A stretch of 64,000 nt of DNA from an uncultured Pelagibacteraceae bacterium (lineage in GTDB: Bacteria > Pseudomonadota > Alphaproteobacteria > Pelagibacterales > Pelagibacteraceae), in the NCBI GenBank assembly GCA_902634885.1, contig CACPLR010000002.1:1-64000 (forward strand). Direction: 5' to 3'. Below are positions 56,491-64,000 of this stretch, in pieces. The notes under the pieces were generated by a model. It had not been told where the DNA came from, searched no databases, and saw only the letters and a list, made by a program, of their open reading frames with translations. Within the stretch, counting starts at the first letter, position 1. The number at the start of each line of letters is the position of its first letter. The position numbers and the translations under genes are program-made.

Positions 56491-59483
56491 GATCGAACTC
56501 TTTTTCCTTCTGGGTCAACATAATGAGATGAAATTATTTCAACCTCTATTGAAGTATTTTTAAGAGGCGAAACTGCAAATAATTTTTTTCCAATCATATT
56601 CTTTCCATCATTTACGATTGCAAGAGAAAATGGATTATTATTTTCTACACTCCAACAAGATGATGAGACATGGCCTAGTTTAGGATTTGGAAGTTTTGCC
56701 TTTTCGTTTTCAACTAAATGGGATCCCTCTGGTATACTGGACTTTCTATCTGTTGGAACTAATCCAACTATTTTTTGCCTATTTTCTAATACGAATGCAT
56801 CTTTACCTAAAGAATTTTTTCCAATGAAATCTTTTTTCTTTGAAACTAATCCATCTAATGAAACATCTTGTGGAATTGTTCTTCCATCTAATTCTGGGCC
56901 GGCAACGTGCCCCATTTCAATTCTTAAAGTTGATAGGGCTTCAGTTCCATATGGTTGATTGTTAAATTCTCGACCAATTTCCATCATTTTTTCCCACATA
57001 AACAAACCATAATTTGACTCAACATTAACCTCGTAAGCAAGCTCGCCTGAAAATGAAATTCTAAAAATTCTTGCTGGCACACCAAATAAATTACTTTCGA
57101 TATAACCCATAAAAGGTAAAGCTTCATTAGAAACATCTAAATCTGGAAATAATTTTGATAACATGTCTCTTGATTTAGGACCAGCTATTGCTGCGCCTGC
57201 CCATTGTTCTGTTGTAGATACAACATTTACATTTAATTCTGGCCATACAATTTGAAGATAATATTCGAGATGAGATAATACATTTGCAGCTTGTGCTGTT
57301 GTCGTAGTCATATGATAATGATTTTCAGAAATCCTTGTTGTAGTACCATCGTCCATTATCATGCCATCTTCTCTCAACATCACTCCATATCTTGCCTTAC
57401 CAACTGGGAGTTTTAACCAAGCATTTGTGTACACTCTATTTAAAAATTCAGCGGCATCTGGGCCTTTAATATCTATTTTACCAAGTGTAGTTACATCACA
57501 TATTCCAACATTCTCTCTTACATTTTTTGCTTCACGCTTTGAAGCCTCTAACAAAGTTTCATTTCCTTTTTTGTAATATCTAGGTCTTTTCCATGCACCT
57601 GCATCAACAAACACTGCATTATTTTTTTCATGCCACTCGTGCATTGGTGTTTTTCTGGTTGGCATAAATTCCATACCCACTTCTCTTCCAACAATTGTAC
57701 CAATAGTAATTGGAGTAAATGGTGGTCTAAAAGTTGTGTGCCCTACTTCAGGTACAATTTTATTTTCAATATTAGAGACCATTTGAAGACCATTAAGATT
57801 ACTTGTTCTTCCTTGATCAGTGGCCATGCCTAATGTTGTATACCTTTTTACGTGCTCGATGGATCTATAACCTTCTCTTAAAGCTATCTCTATATCAGAA
57901 ACTGCAACATCATTTTGAAAATCTACAAATCTTTTTGGATTTTCATTTTTAGGAAGTGGCATACACCAAAATTTATCATGCACACTGTATTTAGTTTCAG
58001 TTACTGTAGGTATTTTGTTCTCATTATTTTTATCAGTTATTTTGCTTGATAATTCTGAACCGGTTTTAAAACCACTTTCAATAGTTTCTTGAAGTGTAAA
58101 ACTTCCATTTGCAGCACCTATTGTTTTTTCTTTTTGTTTAGATTTATCTGGAATAAAAGCATCTATTTTTTCATCAAATTTTAATTTATTTCCAGATTGC
58201 GATGCCAAATGAACAGTTGGCGTCCAAAAACCTGAAACACATATACAATCACACTTAATTGTTTCAGTACTTTCAAAAGATTTTTTATCTTTAGTTAATT
58301 TACCTATTTTTGCTGATTTTACTTTTTTGTATCCATTTGCAACAATTACACCGTAAGAAAATTTTATTTGTATACCTTTATTTTTTGCTTCTTGTACGAC
58401 CTCGGAATCGTGCTCTTCTCTTGTATCTAATATTATTGGTTCAACGTTATTTTTCTTAAATTCAAAAGCAGTTTCATAAGCACTATCGTTATTGGTAAAT
58501 ATAATTGGTTTTCTTCCAACTAAAACGCCATATACTTTCATATATTCTTTAGCTGCTGATGATAAAACTACGCCAGGTGTATCATTGTTTCCAAAAACAA
58601 TTGGTCGTTCTATTGATCCTGTTGATAAAATAGTCTCTTTAGCTCTTATATACCAAAGTCTTTGTCTTGGAGTATATTTTGATTTATTTGATAAGTGGTC
58701 GCCTACTCTTTCAAACATAACCATCATATTATGATCGTAATAACCAAATACTTGAGATCTATTTTTTAATGTCACGTTTGGCATTTTTTTTAGCTCAGAT
58801 ATGATTTTTTCAGACCAGTCTTTTCCGGACATATTATCTATACTAACGTCATCGGTTAATAAGGTTCCGCCATATCTTGGTTTATCTTCAGCAAGAATTA
58901 CTTTTGCTCCATTTTTTGCTGCAGCATAAGCACTTGCTAACCCGGAGGGTCCTGAGCCAGTTACTAATAGATCGCAATATTCAAATTTATGTTCATATCG
59001 TTCCTTATCTTTTTCTAAAGAAGCAACACCTAATCCAGCTGCTTTACGAATAAATGGTTCATAAACTTTATACCAAAAACTTTTTGGCCACATAAATGTT
59101 TTATAATAAAACCCTGCTGGGAAAAATCTTTTTAGAAAATTGTTTATCGCTCCAATATCAAATTCAACTGATGGCCAACAATTTTGGCTAGTTGCCGACA
59201 ATCCCTCTACTAATTCAATTTCAGTTGCATTTATGTTTGGTTCTGAATGTCCATTGATTGTAACTTGAAGTTTGGCATTTGGTTCATCAACTCCTGCTCC
59301 AATAAAACCTCTTGGTCTATGATATTTAAAACTTCTTCCTACTAAGTGAACTCCATTTGCAAGTAATGCCGAAGCTAGAGTATCTCCCTCATAACCTTGA
59401 TATGATTTTCCATTAAAGTTAAATGTAATTACTTTATCTCTATTTATGAGCCCAATATTATTTAACCTGTGTGATTGTCTCAT
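56487..59483 (-). CDS. soxA: Sarcosine oxidase alpha subunit
   Basis: 'FNFNGKSYQGYEGDTLASALLANGVHLVGRSFKYHRPRGFIGAGVDEPNAKLQV', FAD/NAD domain, GcvT C-terminus. Confidence 0.96.
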   Translation of the reverse strand: MRQSHRLNNIGLINRDKVITFNFNGKSYQGYEGDTLASALLANGVHLVGRSFKYHRPRGFIGAGVDEPNAKLQVTINGHSEPNINATEIELVEGLSATSQNCWPSVEFDIGAINNFLKRFFPAGFYYKTFMWPKSFWYKVYEPFIRKAAGLGVASLEKDKERYEHKFEYCDLLVTGSGPSGLASAYAAAKNGAKVILAEDKPRYGGTLLTDDVSIDNMSGKDWSEKIISELKKMPNVTLKNRSQVFGYYDHNMMVMFERVGDHLSNKSKYTPRQRLWYIRAKETILSTGSIERPIVFGNNDTPGVVLSSAAKEYMKVYGVLVGRKPIIFTNNDSAYETAFEFKKNNVEPIILDTREEHDSEVVQEAKNKGIQIKFSYGVIVANGYKKVKSAKIGKLTKDKKSFESTETIKCDCICVSGFWTPTVHLASQSGNKLKFDEKIDAFIPDKSKQKEKTIGAANGSFTLQETIESGFKTGSELSSKITDKNNENKIPTVTETKYSVHDKFWCMPLPKNENPKRFVDFQNDVAVSDIEIALREGYRSIEHVKRYTTLGMATDQGRTSNLNGLQMVSNIENKIVPEVGHTTFRPPFTPITIGTIVGREVGMEFMPTRKTPMHEWHEKNNAVFVDAGAWKRPRYYKKGNETLLEASKREAKNVRENVGICDVTTLGKIDIKGPDAAEFLNRVYTNAWLKLPVGKARYGVMLREDGMIMDDGTTTRISENHYHMTTTTAQAANVLSHLEYYLQIVWPELNVNVVSTTEQWAGAAIAGPKSRDMLSKLFPDLDVSNEALPFMGYIESNLFGVPARIFRISFSGELAYEVNVESNYGLFMWEKMMEIGREFNNQPYGTEALSTLRIEMGHVAGPELDGRTIPQDVSLDGLVSKKKDFIGKNSLGKDAFVLENRQKIVGLVPTDRKSSIPEGSHLVENEKAKLPNPKLGHVSSSCWSVENNNPFSLAIVNDGKNMIGKKLFAVSPLKNTSIEVEIISSHYVDPEGKRVRS

Positions 59484-59749
59484 ACTATTTCTTCACTCAT
59501 TTTAGCTGTTTTAAATATTTCATGCGTTGCAGTATCTCTTTGAACTTTAAACCATTGCCTACATCCTGAGATATGATGCCAAAGTTCAATGTGTTTTCCT
59601 CTTGGACTTTTTCTCATATAAACAAAATTATCCCATTCCTCTTTTGAAACTTCTTTGTTAATTTCTGGTCTCTTAACTGTTGCGTCTCCACCATAAGCAA
59701 ACTCTTTTTGCGCTCTTAATCCACAGAATGGACAATTAATATGTAGCAT
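59480..59749 (-). CDS. soxD: Sarcosine oxidase delta subunit
   Basis: 'INCPFCGLRAQKEFAYGGDATVKRP...LWHHISGCRQWFKVQRDTATHEI'. Confidence 0.95.
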   Translation of the reverse strand: MLHINCPFCGLRAQKEFAYGGDATVKRPEINKEVSKEEWDNFVYMRKSPRGKHIELWHHISGCRQWFKVQRDTATHEIFKTAKMSEEIV

Positions 59750-59752
59750 AAA

Positions 59753-61009
59753 TTATGAGATCCAAGTTTTAGTGCCTAAGCCTTTTTCGTCTAAAAGATA
59801 TCCATTTGAAAATCTATTTAATGTAAGATCAGCATTTAATTCATGAAGTCTATCTTGGGCAATAGTATGGGCAAAAGTCCATCCTGAAACAGGAGTTGAT
59901 TTAAAACCACCATAACACCATCCGCAATTTAAATATAATCCCTCAATATGTGTTTTGTCTATTATTGGTGAACCATCCATAGACATATCCATTATACCAC
60001 CCCATGTTCTAAGCATTTTAAGTCTACTTAAGAAAGGAAATAACGCTAACCCACCAGTTAAAACATGCTGAATAGTTGGCAGATTACCTCTTTGAGCATA
60101 ACTATTATAACCATCAAGATCTCCTCCCATAACCATTTCGCCTTTATCAGATTGACTTATGTAGAAATGTCCAGCTCCAAATGTAACAACTCCATCTAAT
60201 ACAGGTTTAACTGGTTCAGAAACACATGCTTGTAGTAAATGTGTTTCAATTGGCAGTGTCATATTTAATTTTTCTGCAAGAATATTTGTGCTTCCTGCCA
60301 CACATAGGCCAACTTTCTTGGCTTTAATAACACCTTTAGAAGTTCTTACTCCTTTAATTTTTCCACCTTCAACATCAAATCCCTCTACTTCACAATGTTG
60401 TATAATATCAACGCCCATACTATCTGCTTGTCTTGCATATCCCCAAGCCACACCATCGTGTCTCGCAGTCCCAGCACTTGGCTGCATTAGTCCTCCAAAA
60501 ATAGGAAATCTCACTTCATCTGAAAAATCTGCCATTGGAATTAATTTTTTAACTTCATCTCTATTTAAAAGCTTTGCATCAATTCCATTTAATCTCATAG
60601 AATTTCCTCTTCTTGCATAAGCATTCATTTGTGCATCAGAGTGAGCTAAATTAATTATTCCTCTTGGAGAAAACATCACATTAAAATTTAGTTCCTGGCT
60701 AAGATTTCTCCATAAGTCCATACCAAATTCATTAAATCTTGCATTAGCATCATACATAAAGTTTGATCTGATAATTGTAGTATTTCGACCAACATTTCCT
60801 CCACCTATCCAACCTTTTTCAATGACTGCAACGTTCGTAATGTTATGCTCTTTTGCAAGATAATATGCAGTTGCGAGACCATGGCCTCCACCACCAATGA
60901 TGACTACATCATATTTACTTTTTGGTGTTGGATCCTTCCAAGCAACTTCCCAGTTTTGATGATCTGTGAATGCATTTTTAATCAAACTAAAAACAGAATA
61001 TTTTTGCAT
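59753..61009 (-). CDS. soxB: Sarcosine oxidase beta subunit
   Basis: 'YDVVIIGGGGHGLATAYYLAKEHNITNVAVIEKGWIGGGNVGRNTTIIRSNF'. Confidence 0.96.
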   Translation of the reverse strand: MQKYSVFSLIKNAFTDHQNWEVAWKDPTPKSKYDVVIIGGGGHGLATAYYLAKEHNITNVAVIEKGWIGGGNVGRNTTIIRSNFMYDANARFNEFGMDLWRNLSQELNFNVMFSPRGIINLAHSDAQMNAYARRGNSMRLNGIDAKLLNRDEVKKLIPMADFSDEVRFPIFGGLMQPSAGTARHDGVAWGYARQADSMGVDIIQHCEVEGFDVEGGKIKGVRTSKGVIKAKKVGLCVAGSTNILAEKLNMTLPIETHLLQACVSEPVKPVLDGVVTFGAGHFYISQSDKGEMVMGGDLDGYNSYAQRGNLPTIQHVLTGGLALFPFLSRLKMLRTWGGIMDMSMDGSPIIDKTHIEGLYLNCGWCYGGFKSTPVSGWTFAHTIAQDRLHELNADLTLNRFSNGYLLDEKGLGTKTWIS

Positions 61010-61065
61010 GTTTGGATTTTACAGTAAGAAATACATATTTTTCTTATTTTTTATATATATATATT

Positions 61066-61106
61066 TTAGAAGTTTAAAAACCAAAAAAATTAGAAGTTTA
61101 AAAACC
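61066..61106. repeat. Pair of 17-bp perfect direct repeats upstream of fhs
   Basis: TTAGAAGTTTAAAAACC at 61066-61082 and 61090-61106, separated by AAAAAAA. Confidence 0.9.
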
Positions 61107-61160
61107 TTACAAAAAAGGATAAGAATTCTCCACGTTTAACTAACCAACAAAAATATTCTT

Positions 61161-62840
61161 ATGTCAAAAACTGATATCCAAATAGCCAGGGAAGCTAAAA
61201 TGAAACCCATAGATGAAATTTTAGCTAAAATAAATGTACCTGATGAACCAAATGCTTTCAGTCCAATGGGAAGACATATCGCAAAAATAAATTTAGGGTA
61301 TTTAGATCAGCTCAAAGATAAAAAAAATGGAAAATTAATTTTAGTAACTGCTATAACTCCCACCCCTGCTGGTGAGGGTAAAACAACAACTTCTGTAGGT
61401 TTAAGTGATGGATTGAATAAAATTGGAAAAAAATCAATTGTATGTCTTAGGGAACCAAGCCTTGGTCCTTCTTTTGGATTAAAAGGCGGTGCAGCTGGAG
61501 GAGGATATGCTCAAGTTGTGCCGATGGAACAAATTAATTTACATTTTACCGGTGATTTTCATGCAATTACCTCAGCTCATAATTTATTATCAGCTCTTAT
61601 TGATAACCATATTTATTGGGGAAATAAATTAAATATAGATGTGAGAAGAGTTTCTTGGAGAAGAATTATGGACATGAATGATAGATCATTAAGATCAATC
61701 ATTGTTGATCTTGGAGGTGTAGCTAATGGTTATCCTCGTCAAGATAGTTTTGATATCACCGTAGCTTCAGAACTGATGGCAATTTTCTGTTTAGCAACAG
61801 ATTTAAAAGATTTAGAGAAAAGAATTTCTAATATAACGATTGGGTACACAAGAGATAAAACACCCATATATGCTAAGGATTTAAATGCACATGGTCCGAT
61901 GACTGTGTTATTGAAAGAAGCAATCAGACCAAATGTAACCCAAACTTTAGAAAATAACCCAGCTATAATCCATGGTGGTCCCTTTGCAAATATTGCTCAT
62001 GGATGTAACTCTGTGATAGCTACGAAGGCTGGTCTAAAATTAGCAGACTATGTTGTTACTGAAGCTGGATTTGGTGCAGATCTTGGAGCAGAAAAGTTTT
62101 TAAATATAAAGTGTAGAAAATCTGGTATTAAACCTGATTGTGTAGTCATTGTTGCAACAATTAGAGCTCTTAAAATGCATGGTGGTGCAACAAAAGATGA
62201 ATTAAAAAATGAAAATGTTAGAGCATTAAAAAAAGGATTAGTTAACCTCGAAAGACATATAAATAATACAAGAAAATTTGGTCTACCAGTCACAATAGCA
62301 GTTAATCATTTTATTACAGATACAGAAAAAGAAATGAAAACATTATTAAATTTTTGTAAAACTCAAGGTGTAAAAGCATCTAAGTGTACGCACTGGAGTA
62401 ATGGAAGTGAAGGAACAAAAGAACTTGCAAATAATGTAGTAAATATTTGTGAAGATGACCAAGATACATTTAAATATTTATACGAAGATAAATTATCATT
62501 ATTCAAAAAAATTGAGAAAATTGCTCAAGAAATTTATCACGCAAGTGAAGTAGTTGCTGATACAAAAGTAAGGCAGCAATTAAAAGAATTTGAAGAAAAA
62601 GGTTATGGTAATCTTCCCGTGTGCATCGCTAAAACTCAATATAGTTTTTCAACAGACCCTAATTTGAAAGGTGCACCAACAGGTCATGTGCTACCAGTTC
62701 GAGAAGTTCGTTTGTCATCTGGTGCTGAATTTGTTGTCGTTGTTTGTGGAGAAATAATGACAATGCCTGGATTGCCAAAAGTGCCAGCTGCAGATTCTAT
62801 TAAACTAAATGATGAAGGTGAGATTGAAGGACTATTTTAA
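61161..62840 (+). CDS. fhs: Formate-tetrahydrofolate ligase
   Basis: '[76 protein letters not shown]'. Confidence 0.98.
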   Translation: MSKTDIQIAREAKMKPIDEILAKINVPDEPNAFSPMGRHIAKINLGYLDQLKDKKNGKLILVTAITPTPAGEGKTTTSVGLSDGLNKIGKKSIVCLREPSLGPSFGLKGGAAGGGYAQVVPMEQINLHFTGDFHAITSAHNLLSALIDNHIYWGNKLNIDVRRVSWRRIMDMNDRSLRSIIVDLGGVANGYPRQDSFDITVASELMAIFCLATDLKDLEKRISNITIGYTRDKTPIYAKDLNAHGPMTVLLKEAIRPNVTQTLENNPAIIHGGPFANIAHGCNSVIATKAGLKLADYVVTEAGFGADLGAEKFLNIKCRKSGIKPDCVVIVATIRALKMHGGATKDELKNENVRALKKGLVNLERHINNTRKFGLPVTIAVNHFITDTEKEMKTLLNFCKTQGVKASKCTHWSNGSEGTKELANNVVNICEDDQDTFKYLYEDKLSLFKKIEKIAQEIYHASEVVADTKVRQQLKEFEEKGYGNLPVCIAKTQYSFSTDPNLKGAPTGHVLPVREVRLSSGAEFVVVVCGEIMTMPGLPKVPAADSIKLNDEGEIEGLF

Positions 62841-62858
62841 TCTTAGCAAATTAAATAT

Positions 62859-63647
62859 TTAGTTCAAATCGATAAACTTTAACCAATTTTCTAACTCTCT
62901 CATTCGAGCATCAAGTTTAGAAACTTTAATTTCATCCTCAATTATTTTAACATGATTATCAATCTCATTTTGATCTTTAAAAGCTTTGTTATTAAGAAGT
63001 CTTTCTGTTCTGAAATGAATTAAGCTAATCATTTTTTCGTATGAAATTTCAGGATGATATTGAATTCCCCAAACATTACTTACACCTGCTTTAAAAGATA
63101 CGCCCATTACTTTATTAATTGAGTTTGAAGCTAACAATGTTGAATTTGCAGGCAAAGTTACAACCTCATCAAAGTTGAATGCTGGAGTATTAAATATTTT
63201 GTTTTTATTTTTATAGATTTTATGTTTCAAGCCTTCTTCATTAATCTCAATATCATGAGCTATTCCTCTATGAGCCCCCTTTTGACATCTTTTAACTTCG
63301 CCTCCGGCAACTGTTACAGCAACTTGCATGCCCCAACAAATAGCTAAAATATTTTTAATATTACTCTGACATTTTTTCATAAAATCAAGTTGTCTTCTAA
63401 TTTCGGGTGTATCATTATAAATGTTTAGACTACTGCCTCCCCATATCATTCCATCGTATTTATTTAAATTTTTTACAACATCAGATACATTTGTATCTGA
63501 AGAAGGATTAACAACATCTATTTCTATATCTTTTGTAAAGTAGCTAATACTGTCCTTTAGGCTTTCTGTATGTGTTTTAATACCACCATCAGTAAAGCTC
63601 TGATTTTCCTCTCTTAAATTTCCTTCAACTATTAATATTTTTTTCAC
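62859..63647 (-). CDS. Class I glutamine amidotransferase (GMP synthase-like)
   Basis: 'ILAICWGMQVAVTVAGGEV', 'VWGIQYHPEIS'. Confidence 0.87.
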   Translation of the reverse strand: MKKILIVEGNLREENQSFTDGGIKTHTESLKDSISYFTKDIEIDVVNPSSDTNVSDVVKNLNKYDGMIWGGSSLNIYNDTPEIRRQLDFMKKCQSNIKNILAICWGMQVAVTVAGGEVKRCQKGAHRGIAHDIEINEEGLKHKIYKNKNKIFNTPAFNFDEVVTLPANSTLLASNSINKVMGVSFKAGVSNVWGIQYHPEISYEKMISLIHFRTERLLNNKAFKDQNEIDNHVKIIEDEIKVSKLDARMRELENWLKFIDLN

Positions 63648-63660
63648 TTTAAAAACTTAA

Positions 63661-64000
63661 TTACCAATCAATTATTAATTTTTTGTTATTACAAATCGCT
63701 TCAAGCATACAAAATAGTAATGGAAAATCTTTTTTATCGAATTCTTTAAGTATTTTTGGACCAATTTCAAAAGCCAAGTCTGCACCCTCAACTGTTATTT
63801 CTTTCATGTATTTTTCTTTAGCATCATTATAAAGCAATCCTTTACCAAGATAATGACCCATCATACTATTTCTCCCACCTGCAGCACTTACATGTAAATC
63901 ACCTAATCCAGCTAGTCCAAAAACTGTTTCATCTTTGCCTTTTAATTTTTTTGTCAATTTTTTCATTTCTGACAGTGATTTGTAAATTAAAGAGGCGGCT
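63661..64000 (-). CDS. Glycerol-3-phosphate dehydrogenase-like, C-terminal part; gene runs off the window edge
   Basis: 'TVFGLAGLGDLHVSAAGGRNSMMGHYLGKG' typical of GpsA; the frame stays open upstream of the listed Met (AASLIYKSLSEM...). Confidence 0.75.
   Translation of the reverse strand, partial: AASLIYKSLSEMKKLTKKLKGKDETVFGLAGLGDLHVSAAGGRNSMMGHYLGKGLLYNDAKEKYMKEITVEGADLAFEIGPKILKEFDKKDFPLLFCMLEAICNNKKLIIDW

Noticed and set aside
1-64000. CRISPR arrays, IS elements, prophage genes
   Set aside because: No regularly spaced repeats, transposase, integrase or phage structural motifs seen on reading both strands.

Overview
AT-rich, densely packed, mostly single-copy gene content typical of a streamlined marine alphaproteobacterium; the gene set (glycine betaine/DMG/sarcosine catabolism, Fhs, AcuI, DddP-like protein) strongly suggests a SAR11/Pelagibacter-like genome (inference, no search run). 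Left part (about 1-14.5 kb): exopolysaccharide/O-antigen block (Wzy-like proteins, FkbM methyltransferase split by a frameshift, WbaP-like transferase, Wzz/BY-kinase, Wza, a giant FecR-domain repeat protein, an OafA-like acyltransferase). 14.5-23.9 kb: CHASE2-PP2C phosphatase, Fe3+ ABC transporter with a Fur-box-like palindrome, LysR, AcuI-like reductase, FolE, HisI. 23.9-61 kb: a large C1/osmolyte catabolism region: ETF/ETF-QO, two DMGDH-like flavoproteins, Rieske oxygenase + DddP-like protein, BHMT with a candidate SAM-responsive pseudoknot leader, a ProX/ProW-MetF-like-GcvT/LigM-like cassette, BT1-type folate transporter, SoxBDAG sarcosine oxidase, Fhs. The best candidates for something undescribed are the betaine-type transporter + MetF-like + GcvT-like demethylase cassette (41.8-46.1 kb), the Rieske-DddP coupled pair, the nucleotidyltransferase/kinase pair at 34.3-35.0 kb, the 46.6-50.0 kb unknown-function cassette, and the giant 160-aa-repeat FecR protein. 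No rRNA, tRNA, CRISPR or mobile element was recognised.
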